DNA of 64,000 nt from Pratylenchus scribneri (Eukaryota > Nematoda > Chromadorea > Rhabditida > Pratylenchidae), in the NCBI GenBank assembly GCA_030063045.1, contig JAQSEB010000023.1, positions 310,001 through 374,000 of the forward strand. Direction: 5' to 3'. A program made the position numbers and the translations under genes. How positions within the stretch are numbered: position 1 is the stretch's first letter; each line of letters begins with the position of its first letter. The notes beneath the pieces are model-generated. The model saw only the letters and a program-made list of their open reading frames with translations. It did no database searches and was not told the origin of the DNA. This document shows, one piece after another, positions 1 to 10,687 of this stretch.

Positions 1-80
1 AAAATTACAATTACAATCGCAAATTTACAATTACAATCGCAAATTACAATTACAATCGCAAATTACAATTACAATCGCAA
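1..80. repeat. short tandem repeat, unit about 19 bp (TTACAATTACAATCGCAAA)
   Basis: About four copies of TTACAATTACAATCGCAAA lie in the intron before the first visible exon of the isoleucyl-tRNA synthetase gene. The array probably continues outside the window. The same motif, reverse-complemented, flanks the 22-bp array in the Ku80 intron (45650-45770 and 46510-46560). Confidence 0.9.
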
Positions 81-185
81 GTTTTTTTTTCGACAAAAAG
101 TTATGGATAAATACAATGATTTTATAAGTAAAATTAATTTAATACATTTTTAAATTAATTCCACACATTATTTTTATATTTTCAG

Positions 186-1044
186 AATTTTGTCAAGGAT
201 CGACTCTATTGTGATCCATTGAATTCCCCCTCCCATGATGCAGCACTTTTCACACTTGATTTGCTCGGCAAAACGTTGATCTCCACGATTGCTCCATTCC
301 TTCCGCATTTGGCCGTGGAATTCTTTCACCATCATCCTAAAATGAAGAAGGAACCGGCAAAACATTTTCGCATGACATTTGATGATGAGGAGGGAAGAAA
401 AGAAGCAAAATTGGTGAAGAAAGCCATCGGGAATGGAAGAGAAGAATTGATGGAAATGAGGGAAATTTTGAAGAATGTGAGGGCAAAAATTATGGAAAAA
501 TTTAAGGTTGGTTTGTGAATGTAGGATAAACCCTTAATTAAACCATTATAATTATTTTGGCAAAATAAATTTTCTGATATTTACAATTTTTGATTTACAG
601 GAGAAAGAGGAGACACAAAAAAAGAAGGGGAAGAAAATTGAATTGAGACATTTGGGCGCAACTATTGTCGGTGGCCCAACCCAACAAATGGACATTCTAC
701 GAGGAATTGGCCAAACTGAATTGAAGGAATTGTTCGGCACTTCATTTGTGAAATTGGCTAAAGAAAGAATGGAGGAAGAATTCTCAATTGAATTGACCGA
801 TTCAAAAGAGGAGGGCATGGATTGGTGTTCACGGTGCCGAAGAATGAACACGGAAATCAGCAGGAGAAATGCCGAAGAAGACGCAAATTTATGCAGAAGA
901 TGTGAACAAGGGGAATTGGCGATGAGGGAGGCAATCGCAAAAATGGCAATGATGAAGGAATCGAAGGAAGAAAATAAGGAAAATGTTGGGAATGAAGAAA
1001 TTACAAAAGAGGAGGCCCACCAACAAAAACAACACATTTGCTAA
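186..1044 (+). CDS. iars-2: mitochondrial isoleucyl-tRNA synthetase, C-terminal two exons (partial)
   Basis: Exons 186-506 and 601-1044, joined in phase 0. The window starts inside the gene. The first exon begins NFVKDRLYCD, the KDRLY motif at the start of the class Ia IleRS anticodon-binding domain, followed by the helix around TIAPFLPHLAVEF. The last exon has two Cys pairs, WCSRC and LCRRC, the C-terminal zinc-binding element of bacterial/mitochondrial IleRS. The enzyme charges mitochondrial tRNA-Ile; assignment to the mitochondrial form rests on that zinc element. A Lys/Glu-rich insert of about 60 residues lies between the helical domain and the zinc element. Introns have GT and TTTCAG/TTACAG borders. 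The catalytic domain lies upstream, outside the window. Confidence 0.88.
507..600. other. intron with a fragment of foldback family 4
   Basis: The intron holds 'ggtttgtgaatgtaggataa' followed by 'aaaccattataattattt'. Both strings recur at the outer edge of the family 4 element at 39720-39770, so this is a decayed element end. Confidence 0.5.
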
Positions 1045-1148
1045 AATGGAAAGGCCATAGGCAATTTGGATGGACTGATGGAATGAATGAATGGAGGCGC
1101 GGGAATTGCCCCAAAATTAGCTCAATTTTAATTTTGTTTTTTCACCCT

Positions 1149-1154
1149 AATAAA
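1149..1154 (+). promoter_or_regulatory. polyadenylation signal AATAAA of iars-2
   Basis: Canonical AATAAA 105 bp after the stop codon at 1044, followed by a T-rich stretch. No other candidate lies closer. Confidence 0.6.
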
Positions 1155-1159
1155 TAGTT

Positions 1160-1768
1160 ACTTTTTTTTTCTGTTTTTACCCTAAATTGTTATTTTTCAC
1201 ACATTAAATTGTTTAAATATTAAATATAAATTTTGTGTGCAATTAAAATTCCACCATTTTCCATATTTATTCCCTCCCCCGAATTCGGAATTCGCTGCAG
1301 GGGATGAATGCAAAAATAAAAGACAAAAAGAAATATTCCCTCCACCTTTTAAAAAGCCAAATCCATTCCGCTCATTCCCTCCAATAATTCCGTCCACCAA
1401 TTGACAATTCAAAGAGGCGGAAAAATTCGGCGACTTTTTTACCCCCAATTTTTTGGGTACAGAGGAATTTTTCTCAGAGTTGAATAAGAAAAATTGGCCA
1501 ACTTTTGGAGAAGTCAAAAAGCCGATTTTGCCTATTTTTGCAAATAAATGTGTGTGACGTCTTTTCCCATCGCCCGACCCCAAATAATCCATTCCAGGGA
1601 AGTTCAAATTCATCCCATCCTCCTAAAATTAAGTAGAGATTTGGCATCATTTTTCACCCATCCACTTTCCTCCCCTTGGCCATATCACACAAATTTGAAG
1701 GCACAAAAGAAGACTGATGCCATTGTCATTCGAAACGATCATTTCTATGCCGCTGATTGGGTTTGGCC
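1160..1768. other. spacer, no gene seen
   Basis: AT-rich 3' flank followed by pyrimidine-rich sequence. Short open frames occur on both strands but have no splice context or recognisable product. Confidence 0.6.
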
Positions 1769-2077
1769 TATTCTTTTGGCCATAGCTGAACAAGGGAGCA
1801 ACCAATTTAGGAAGGCGATATGCCATTTGAAAGCCCTAAATGTCCTCTAAAAAGTGGCTTAAATAATTTTTGAAAATTTAAGACATAAAATTGGCAACTT
1901 TTCCGCCTAAAATTCGAGTTCATTATGGTTATATACTCAATTGTATGTAAATTGTTTTAAGGCTTGAAGGCATAAATTTTGAAAAGGCTATTTTGTAGAG
2001 GGCACATTGGGCTTTCAAATGGTATATCGCTTCCATTATTGGTCATTGCCTCATTTATCTATGGCCAAAAGAATGAT
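1769..2077. mobile_element. family 1 foldback MITE, full copy
   Basis: The left arm begins 'attcttttggccatagctga' and continues with a 'gcgatatgccatttgaaagc' block and 'cctctaaaaagtggctt'. The right arm is the reverse complement: 'tttgtagagggcacattggg', 'ctttcaaatggtatatcgc', 'tatggccaaaagaatg'. The arms are about 90-100 bp around a roughly 110-bp AT-rich centre that itself tends to fold back. I see no reading frame inside. More than 20 copies or fragments occur in the window, which marks a non-autonomous DNA transposon family whose transposase source is not visible here. Confidence 0.8.
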
Positions 2078-3363
2078 GACCTATGTACTCAATTGGCCGT
2101 AATGAAAAGTGTCCTCTTTTGGGATTTCCACAGGAAAGAATCTTCCTAAAATTAAGCAGCATTTTGGCATCATTTTCCAGTTCCCATTTCTGCCGTCGCC
2201 TTTTTGGCCACTTCTCAAATTTGGAAGCTGGAGGCACAAAAAGACGGCGCCGTGATGCCACATTGACCCATTCATTCTTGCCTTTTTGTGTCCTTTAATT
2301 CATCGGTCCCAATTATTTGACTCCTCCATTCCATCCATGGCTCTATTCCCAGGCCAAATTTCCTTCTTCCCCACCCTTCGCCCCAATTTTGCCATCTGCA
2401 GTTGCCTTTATTGCCTTTGCCGCTTGGCCATTTTTGTTGCTTCTTCTCATCAATCAGCTCAGATTCCCAAATGGCTTATCACCTTTCCGAATTGATAATT
2501 GTCTCATAGAACTACATATAAGTTAAAAACCTAATAAAGCAGAGGTATTGAATCGCCGGTACACCTAAATTTTTCATCCAAGCCCCTCCCTATTGGCCAC
2601 TTCTTGACGCCATTGTGCCATTGAACTATTCACCCCTCCCCCCACCTTTCACCCCACTTGCCTTTTTGTGTCCTTTAATTCATTGGCCCCAATTAAGTGC
2701 CTCCTCCACATTCCGCCCGCACAGCTCTATTCCCAGGCCAAATTTTCTTCCCCCTCCCAATTTTACCATTTGCAGTTGCCTTTATTCCTTTATTGCCTTT
2801 GGTCCTCGGCCATTTTTGCTGCTTCTTCTCCAATCCCGATTCCCCCTTTTCGCCCATTCTTCCCCTTCGCCCCTCTCCCAAGAGATTCACTTTACTCAAT
2901 ATTTTTGCCGGCGGTACCCCAAAAAAAAAACAATTCCACAAAAAGCGGTGAATAAGGGGGAATATGGATGTGGAGGGGGGAATTGGCCATAAGGGAAAGA
3001 GGGAAGGAAGCCAACTGAGCCATTGGGGTCCATTGGCCATTTGGGAGTTGTTGCGCTAAACTAGAAGAGGGAATGGAAGGAGGGGTTGGGCTGCGATTTT
3101 GACGAAAAAAAAAGTTGAGGATGGATGGATGGCGGTAAAAGGGGAAGAAGAAAGAAGAATGCATTGGTGGCTGGGCCATAAATGAATTAGTTTGGCCAAA
3201 ACATTTTATTGTCCCTTAAATTTGGCCAGAACAATTCTAGCCTTTAAATTTAATCACTCAAAATTGAATTTTTTATTTCACTCTCAATTCCCATTAAATG
3301 TTGCGCATTTTTCTATTTTATTCTAAATATAAATATTCAGTAATTATTTCAGTACTCAGGGCT
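2078..3363. other. pyrimidine-rich spacer with a diverged direct repeat
   Basis: Segments 2273-2455 and 2656-2840 are imperfect copies, about 383 bp apart. Both contain 'gcctttttgtgtcctttaat', then 'ctctattcccaggccaaatt', then 'gcagttgcctttatt'. Open frames here are low-complexity (Pro, Phe, Ser, Leu) and I do not consider them genes. Confidence 0.65.
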
Positions 3364-3667
3364 ATTCTTTTGGGCCATAGCTCAACAAGGAAGTAACCAA
3401 TTGAGGAAGGCTATATGCCATTCGAAATCACAAAAAGTCCTCTAAAAAGTGGCCAAACTAATTTTTGAAAATTTTAAAAATTTGCCAAAAAATTGGCCTT
3501 TTCCCTAAAACTTGTGTTTTTAGATTCAAGGACGAATAACTAAATTAAAAATGTGAAATTCATAAAATTTAATATTGCCACTTTTTAGTGGATAATTCAA
3601 GCTTTCAAATGCTATATCGCCTTCTCAGAATAGTTATCGCCTCGCTGAGATATGGCCAAAAGAATGG
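3364..3667. mobile_element. family 1 foldback MITE, full copy
   Basis: Both arms are present: 'ttcttttgggccatagctca' on the left and 'gagatatggccaaaagaatg' on the right. It lies about 90 bp upstream of the cassette A start codon, so it would be in that cassette's promoter or leader. Confidence 0.8.
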
Positions 3668-3758
3668 CTCAGAAACTGAGATTTCTTCTTATAACATTTT
3701 TCCTGATCATTTAAGATGCTCAAATAAAAGCGGTCAAAAATTTTACCGCCATCAATAA

Positions 3759-6700
3759 ATGTTTTTGCCTTTGGCATTGGCACTGATTTCAATCCTACTT
3801 TTTTCCAAAAATTCCCAATCAAAAATTCGTCGAGAAAAACATCATCCCCCATCAAATTTGTTTGGCATTTTCCCGCTGCGTGGCGCCGTTTTCCTCCCAA
3901 ATGATGCCGAAATTGTTGGACTCACCGCACAAAATGGTTAATTTCCCGTGAATTTCTTCTTTTTAATTCCATTGTCGTCTTTTTAGAATTACCCGAAACC
4001 CATTTGGCCACAATCGCCTCAGTTATGCCCATAATTGGTGCATTCAATTACCCACCCCCTTCTTGGACTCAACTTGTCGCCGTTTATAATAACTAATCAA
4101 GGACTGAACCAATTTTAATGATTTTAGTATCAAATTAAAGAACAGACTTTTGGCTATCAAATCGATATTAATTTTATTTAAATTGGTTAAGAAATGATGA
4201 AGTTATGCCCAAAAAGAACACTGAAAATTTCGCTAATCCATAGTAAAGGTCAATTTTAAATGATTTTTTGGCCATAACTTCATCAATTCTTAACCAATTT
4301 AAATAAAATTAATTCCATTTGATAGCCAAAAGTCAGCTCTTTAATTTGATGCTAAAATCATCAAAATAGGCCCCATGCTTGATGAGTTATTTCAAACAGC
4401 GTCAAGTTGGGGCCACCCCCTCCCAAATTCATCAATTTATAATGCTCATTTTTCAGATGTGGCCAAAAGGGATGCCCACCGACTTTTCCTTCGAAAATGG
4501 ACGCCTGACCCGGATGGATGGCTCCAAATTCGGGAGTCGTCCATTCTGCATTGCCACGATCAGGGACGGGCGGCATGGGCCGCGTTGGAAGCCGTCCAAT
4601 GGACAAATGGAAGCGGGGTGCGTTAAATTACTGCATGTTTTTGCCTTTTCATATTCGTATTAGGAAGCCTAGGATTATGAATGAATTTGGGCTTTCGATT
4701 TAAGGATTAATTGGGGGAATTAATGGCCAAAATTTGGGGAATAAATTAATTGTGAAATATAGGACATTTCACTACTTGGCCAATTCTTTTGGCCATATCT
4801 CAACAAGAAAGCAACCTATTCCGAAAGGCGACATTCCTTCTGGAAGCCTGAAATTCCCTTTAAAAAGTGGCCATAAAATTTGTCTGAAAATATAAAGAAA
4901 TTTGTAAAATAATCAGTTTTTTTTCTCTTCACAAGTCAGAAAATTTGGACTTACTTAAAGACGAATTACTAACTATAAAAGGTGAAATTTATAATAAATT
5001 TTATGGCAACTTTATAGAGGGCACTTTAGGCTTTCAAATGATATATTGCCTTCCCAAATTGGCCGTTGCCTCACTGAATTATAAATAAATAAAAAAATGG
5101 CCAATTGTGAAGTCTATCCTCTCATAAATTTGCCTATATGGCTAGAAAAAAGTACTGCCCCCACGCGGGATCGAACCACGGACCTTTGGTTGGCATTTGC
5201 ATCAATACAAGACCAACGCTCTACCACTGAGCTATAGGGGCTTATTAAAGGGTCCCTTCCCTTTTTTATAAATATTCTCCTGGAGTGCGGTTCACTTCAT
5301 CTGGGCGATGACCCAACTGGGCGTCGGCGCCTGTAGCTCATTAAGGGCAAAACCAAAATTAATGATTTTGATATCAAATTAAAGAGCGCACTTCTGGCTA
5401 TCGAAAGATATAAAATTTATTTGGATTGGTTCAGTAATAGTAGAGTTTTACTTAAAAAACTATTAAATAAGATAATTTGCGAATTTTTCAGTGTTTTTTG
5501 AACACAATTCCACCAAATCTTAACCAATCCGAATAAATTTTATGTCAATCGATAGCCAGAAGTGCGCTCTTTAATTTTATATCAAAATCATCAATACTGG
5601 CTTAGTCCTTAATTAGCTATAAGCGCCGTCGTCCAGTTGACCGTTTCCCCTTGGAGAGAAGGGAATCTTCCAAATTAAATAATAAAAATTGCCAATGTTT
5701 TTAGGCGTTAAAATTTTTTTCATTGGCTCAAATGAATTTAGGCTAATTCCTCTCCCATTCAATGAAATATTCTTCAAATTCCTTCCCCTCATAATCACAG
5801 TTGGACGTGGCATTTGGCCCCGCCTGCGACTATGTTTTGGCCACCGTTTCGCGCATTCTCAGCTTCTATCGGGTGCCAATTTTCACAAATGCCGGATTCA
5901 GGTGCCATCTTTATTTTCCCTTCGTGCCATTTCATTCCCTTCGATTTCAGTGAATTTTTCATTGAACAAAAAAGCACTGCACTTTTGACCCGTGTTGGCC
6001 CTCTCCAGGACCACATCAGCCGAATGCTTGAGCTAATTTTCCTTGGAATGGGATGGACACGGGCTCGAATGTTCTATGAGAAGCAATTTTGGGCCAGCGA
6101 ATTGCATGAGGCCGGATTCTGCAAATTGTTGACAAATGTTGGCGGGGAAATTGAATGAGGGAAAATTGGAATAGTTCTTGCCCATTTAGGATGGATATTT
6201 ATAATAATTTGCAGAAAAAAACATTGGTTTTTGGCAAATAATTTAACGAGGAAAAAGCCGATTTGAGAAATAATATACCATTTTAAAGATCTGAATCTGA
6301 ATCTCCTCTGCAAAAATATTTAAAAATTTTTATTCTAAATTTATTTTGAATCAATTAAAACCTTCTAAATAAAAACAATTGAGATAATATTAATTTTGCG
6401 AAAAATTTTCGTGTCGAAAAATATTATATTTTTGAGGGCATATAACTTGGCCCTAACTAGGGGTTTAGGGCCAGGGTTAGAGGTTCAGGGCAGGCATGGG
6501 ATTAGGGACTAACAAGGGCTAGGGGTTAGGGAATCTTAAAGAAGTTTGATTTGGCCAAGTTATATGGCCTCAAAAATATAATATTTTTTGACACGAAAAG
6601 TTTTCGGCAAATTCACTGTTTTTCGGCAAATTAAATGACTGCCAAAATAATTCGCGTTCAGCTGAGAATCTTTTCATAATCAGTCAAAATTTTTTATATA

Positions 6701-7019
6701 GATATTTTGTAGAAGTAAATCAGACCTTTAAAATGATATATTGCCTTCTAAGATTGGTTGTTGCCTCGTAGAGCTATGGGGCAAAAACCTGACCAAGGTT
6801 CTCAAGCAGTACAATTTCCCTTTTTCTAATTTTTCGGGAAATATTCCTAAATATTTTCGGGAAATATTCTTATATTTTTTCAGGGCCTCTACGCACGTAC
6901 GGTGATGAAAAGATGGCAACTGGAAATCAGCCCCGCAATTGTGCCCTCCTCATCCAAATCCTCCACCATAAAATGGGCCCAGAAGGATTTGGCCGAAATT
7001 GTGGGCGCAAATTTTGGAG
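3759..7019 (+). CDS. receptor guanylate cyclase, alternative ligand-binding cassette A
   Basis: Six exons: 3759-3936, 3987-4037, 4457-4617, 5801-5901, 5951-6137, 6884-7019; 814 nt, 271 codons plus 1 nt. It begins with a signal peptide (MFLPLALALISILLF), then the first strand of an ANF-receptor domain (GAVFLPND..MPIIDVAKRDA). Exon 4 has FGPACDYVLATVSR, the GPxCDY signature of natriuretic-receptor-like guanylate cyclases. Exon 5 continues with LTRVGPLQDHISRMLELIF. The final donor 'ggag|gtggg' is phase 1, the phase of the trunk acceptor at 30963. Splicing there would give a 1268-aa receptor. There is no membrane span or cyclase between here and cassette B. Unspliced, the frame runs about 50 more codons to 7171. 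Other readings: a secreted decoy, or a truncated duplicate. Junctions were chosen by eye. Confidence 0.75.
4070..4410. mobile_element. family 2 foldback MITE in cassette A intron 2
   Basis: Outer arms are 'caacttgtcgccgtttataa' and 'caaacagcgtcaagttgg'; inside them, 'aatcaaggactgaaccaatt' mirrors 'catcaaaataggcccc'. The centre has mirrored blocks reading 'gacttttggctatcaaat' and 'atttgatagccaaaagtc'. The element is about 340 bp with no reading frame. Seven copies occur in the window, often in introns of this locus. Confidence 0.8.
4783..5095. mobile_element. family 1 foldback MITE in cassette A intron 3
   Basis: The left arm 'attcttttggccatatctca' and the right arm, with 'gctttcaaatgatatattgc', are both recognisable. 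The last 20 bp of the right arm are decayed. Confidence 0.75.
5156..5241 (-). tRNA. tRNA-Thr(TGT) with a 14-nt intron
   Basis: On the minus strand the 5' acceptor GCCCCTA pairs with TGGGGGC, with one G-T wobble. The D arm is GCTCAGTGGTAGAGC. The anticodon stem TTGGT/ACCAA encloses loop CTTGTAA, giving anticodon TGT. A 14-nt insert TTGATGCAAATGCC sits just after position 37, the canonical place for tRNA introns. The T arm CGTGG-TTCGATC-CCGCG has one non-Watson-Crick pair. Six T's follow the gene on the minus strand (5145-5150), a Pol III terminator. The gene lies antisense inside intron 3 of cassette A. Confidence 0.92.
5328..5628. mobile_element. family 2 foldback MITE in cassette A intron 3
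   Basis: The mirrored inner blocks 'aaagagcgcacttctggcta' and 'tagccagaagtgcgctcttt' are perfect complements. The outer arms are eroded compared with the 4070-4410 copy. Confidence 0.75.
6405..6612. mobile_element. family 3 foldback element
   Basis: Arms 'gtgtcgaaaaatattatatt' ... 'gagggcatataacttggcc' and 'ggccaagttatatggcctc' ... 'aatataatattttttgacac' are inverted copies around a G-rich centre ('aggggtttagggccagggtt'). A second, more decayed copy is at 32250-32425. This copy is in cassette A intron 5. Confidence 0.7.
6690..6795. mobile_element. family 1 MITE fragment (right arm only)
   Basis: 'cctttaaaatgatatattgc' and 'tagagctatggggcaaaaac' match the right arm of family 1. No left arm is found upstream. 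It lies in cassette A intron 5. Confidence 0.65.
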
Positions 7020-7176
7020 GTGGGCCAAAAGAAAGATTGATTGATTGTGCTCATTTTGTGCTTTGTGATTTGTCTTTTGTAATTGGCAAAAATTTGGAAA
7101 AATTATTTGCAAAAAGTGCGAGCAAAAAGTGCGAACAAAAAATATTAACAAAATATGGCGAAATGGTATAAAGTAT

Positions 7177-7497
7177 CTGAAGTTTTTAGGCCATAGATCA
7201 GCGAGGCAAGGTCCAATTTTGGAAGGCGTTATAACATTTTAAAGCCAAAACTGACCTCTACAAAGTGGCCTAATTAAATTTTATGAGATTCAATCTTAAA
7301 GAAAGTTTCAAGTCTTTGAATTTATTAAACCCTACTTTGTTGATGATTGGGGAAAGCCATTTATTTTACAAATTATTTTAAATTTTCAAAAATTAATTTA
7401 GCCACTTTTTAGAGGAAATTTAGGGCTTTTAAATGACTTATCACCTTCCAAAATTGGTTGCCTTCTTGTTGAGTTATGACCAAAAGAACAGCGCTAC
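7177..7497. mobile_element. family 1 foldback MITE, full copy
   Basis: Left arm with 'aggccatagatcagcgaggc' and right arm ending 'gttgagttatgaccaaaaga'. It lies just after the final donor of cassette A. Confidence 0.75.
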
Positions 7498-8651
7498 TAA
7501 ATCGTTTTCTATTTAATAAAATAAAGAGACATAAATGTAAATTATAAATTAAATTATGCAATTTTTCAAGTTGCGAATTTTGTTGAATTGGGCCTTTGCA
7601 TAATTTGTTCCTTCCCATTCCAATTTTGCGCATTCAAATTCCATCAATAATCCATCCCCTTTCCTTCTTATTAATCCATTTTCGCACTCTTTCCCTTCCA
7701 ATCATCACATCATGGCAACCGGCGGCGGAAATTGCTGCCCCCAAAAATGGGAGGCATTGGAGGGGGAAATATGGGGGAAATGTGATGCTACGGGCGGCGA
7801 TGGCGATGGCGGTCGAGACATGGATTAGCGGGGACCGGGGAGTCGAGTGGGGGAAGAAAAGGGGGGAAAGCGGGCAACCATTTTGGGCCAAAAACGACCT
7901 CGCCATTATCAAAGTCTTCTTCCTTTCCACCTATTTGTGGCGCGATTCGTCGAACATACAACAAATCCCCCGGAAAATGTGCCACCATATGTTCCCAACA
8001 GTTCAAAATATTCACTCCAATTTTATTCGTCAATTTTTGCCATTTATTCCCTTTTGAAGTTGAATATGGGAAGAGAAGGGGGGGGGGGTGGAAAGTGGCC
8101 GATCATTTCGGGCCAAAATGACCCCGCCACTATCAAAGTCTTCTTCCTTTTCCTCCACCTATTTGTAGAGCCTTTCGTCGAACATACAACAAATCCTTCC
8201 AAAATGGATCCCCCTTCATCCCTTTATTATATATTCCCAACAGTTCAAAATATCCACTCTGCAATTATTCGCCAATTTTTGCCATTTTCTCCTTTTGTGT
8301 TTTGCCGCCACCTCCACACATTTCCGTAGTGAGTGGCGGATGGCTTATGGCTTTTTGGCCTCAAATTCTTGGTCTTCGCCTTTCCCTCTCTGTAGCGGAA
8401 TGTGCGTGATTGATGACAGCCCCCAAAAAGTAAGGGGGAAAAGGCAACCAAACCCAATGGCCAACAAAGGAGCCACAAAAGCGGCAAAGAGCACCATATC
8501 CCATAAGGGGCCAATGATGACTGGACTGACTTCGATTTTGCCCTAGCCTGACTTTCTCTTTGATGGCATTTTTACTGAATTTTGCGAGAAATCGATCCTC
8601 CCTTTTTGCCAACTTTCTTCTCCTTCAAAGCCGCTAATTCATTACCTAGAC
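7498..8651. other. spacer with a roughly 200-bp direct repeat pair; no gene accepted
   Basis: Segments 7859-8057 and 8083-8305 share 'tcaaagtcttcttcctttt', 'cgtcgaacatacaacaaatc' and 'cccaacagttcaaaatat'. They read openly in one frame but look like a tandem duplication of non-coding DNA: composition is biased, there is no recognisable motif, and frame is not kept between the copies. Confidence 0.6.
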
Positions 8652-8968
8652 CGTTCTTTTGGCCATATCTCAGCGAGGCAATGGCCTATTTGGGAAGGCA
8701 ATATGCCATTTGAAAGCCAAAGCCCTAAATATCCTCTAAAAAGTGGCTAAACAAATTTTTGAAAATTTAAATCATTTTGTAAAAATAAGCGGCTTTTCCT
8801 CATTCAATTAGAAAATTCAAGTTTATTTCACTCAAAGACATGAAACATTTTCAAAATTGGATTTTCTTAAAATTTAAAATAGCCACTTTATAAAAGACAC
8901 TTTTGGCTTTCAAAAGATATATCGCCTTCCCAGATTGATTATAGCCTCGCTGAATTACGGCGCTCCAG
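8652..8968. mobile_element. family 1 foldback MITE, full copy
   Basis: Left arm 'ttcttttggccatatctcag', right arm 'ggctttcaaaagatatatcg'. The outermost right end is eroded ('gaattacggcgctccagg'). Confidence 0.75.
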
Positions 8969-9860
8969 GAATAGCTCAGGTACTTGGGTGCCAGTTGAGC
9001 AAATATAAATTTAAAATAAAAAAATTTCCTCGCCATTTTTTTGCATCCATTCCAATTTTAATTTTATTGATATTCCCCAATACCAATTAGCCTCCTCTCT
9101 GCCTCCTTTCCATTTTAATTCCCACCAAATTGGCACTTTTATTTACCTGCCATTTCGCCAAAGTCTAATTCCAAGCGCAAATATTGACATATTCGCCAAT
9201 TTTTGCTTCCAAACTTTGCGCAGCCTTTCTTCTCCTTACCATCGCCTTTTTCACTCTTTTCCGCCACTTTTGACGCCAATCAATTCATCCATTTTCACAT
9301 TTCATTGGCTCGGCACACAAAACCACAAAAATGCCTTCGCATTTTCCCTTCCACTCCATTTCATTTCCTTACCCCCGGCCACTGCTTTCTTTTGGCTTTT
9401 GTCCCCTCCTCTCCACCACCATCACAATTCCCCGTAAAAAGAATAATTCCATTCATTGCCCTATTTTTCCCCTTTCTTTGGTACGAAGGTGCCAATGCCA
9501 ATGTACGGAGGCCAAGGCGGAATTTGCGCCAAGTCAACTTTTTCCCAGCGCCATTTTCCACCAATATTTGCCTCGCTTTTCACCGTCATTTTCATGCTGA
9601 GAATTTGCTGCTGCTGTGGGTTCCATTCTTTCTTCCCAGCAAATATTTTTGCATTTGCAAAATTAAACTGGTGCAATTTTCCCATTCCCTCATACCGAAA
9701 CAGAGGCCATTTCCGAGTAAAAAAACATGGGGAATGTTTTTACCTTTGATCCTATTTTATCTGAATTGTGGCCATTAAAATATTCAATTCTGCTTTAATT
9801 TGAAAAAATTCTATTGATAAAAATTTAATCAAAAGGCTAATTAAATTAAAAAAATTACTC
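8969..9860. other. pyrimidine-rich spacer, no gene seen
   Basis: C+T-rich on the plus strand from about 9050 to 9780. The open frame at 9203-9778 has a composition expected from pyrimidine bias (Phe, Ser, Pro, Leu, His) and no matching splice or domain signals. Confidence 0.55.
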
Positions 9861-9867
9861 TCCTTTA

Positions 9868-9945
9868 AGGGGAATCGAACCCACAACCTCAAAGAGTAAA
9901 GCGGAGGTATTAAACCTCTAAACTACGCGAATCGACTAGGAGGCT
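9868..9945 (-). tRNA. tRNA-like sequence, degenerate (pseudogene or SINE head)
   Basis: The minus strand contains an A box (TAGTTTAGAGG) and a perfect B box (GGTTCGATTCC) at tRNA-like spacing. The presumed acceptor ends do not pair over 7 bp and the anticodon stem is irregular. I therefore do not assign an amino acid. Confidence 0.5.
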
Positions 9946-9954
9946 GCTTATCTT

Positions 9955-10297
9955 TTTACTTATATGTGAAAAGGGGGATATAGGCTAATTTTGAAATTGC
10001 CGTAATTTGCCAATGGAACGACTTTGGGAGATAAAAATGGCCATTTAGTTAGGCGAAGGCATTCTATGGACTAAAATTAGGCAAAATTTCAGCAAAAGTG
10101 GCCTCCACATTGAGAAGAAGACTTTTCCCTTTTTAACATATATCTGAAATGTGGATATCACAATTTTGATATGGCTATAATTTCCGAGGCGAACAACTCC
10201 GGCAGATAAAAATTACGGTTTAGGCGATGGCATTCTATGGACTAAAATTAGGCAAAAATTTCATCAAAAGTGGCCACACTTTTAAGACGAAATGACT
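9955..10297. repeat. two tandem copies, about 170 bp each
   Basis: Both copies contain 'ggcattctatggactaaaat' followed by 'taggcaaaa', then 'aaaagtggcc', and end with a short 'gaagacttttccc'-like stretch. The 'aaaagtggcc' core is shared with family 1, so this may be a decayed derivative. Confidence 0.7.
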
Positions 10298-10687
10298 TCC
10301 CTTGTGATGAGAACTATGGGTTTCTCTGCAATTTTGCATTTGCAAAAAGCAAAACCAAGACCGAAAATTTCTCACCTACTACAACTTTTTCTCCGGTCCC
10401 CATTTTTTATTTGCCCTTTGTTCACAGCAAAAATTGATGAGGAAGTGGAAAATTGGTCGGCAGACTTTTTGGACACTGCGGGGATTCCTTCTTTCCTTCT
10501 CCTTCCTTCTCCCTTTTTTTCTTCTTGCGCATGAATTCCTTCCATTTTGCTGGTTTGGATTATTCTCCATGGAAATGGTTTGCAGTCCACAAAATGATAA
10601 CTTTTCCCCATCGATTCCACAAGTCACAAAAATTAATTTAAAAAAGGACAAAATAAGACGATTGAGAATCGTCGATTGAGTCTGAGC

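Noticed and set aside
5265..5345. GC-richer stretch next to the tRNA as a second RNA gene
   Set aside because: I tried a tRNA fold and a spliced-leader reading; neither gives the needed stems, A/B boxes or Sm site.
7596..8057. Long open frame, 153 codons, between cassettes A and B
   Set aside because: It crosses a 200-bp direct repeat whose second copy is not kept in the same frame, shows no family motif, and the opposite strand is equally open.
9203..9778. Open frame of 191 codons rich in Phe, Pro, Ser and His
   Set aside because: Composition follows from pyrimidine-rich DNA. All three forward frames are open here, which is a sign of base bias and not of coding.
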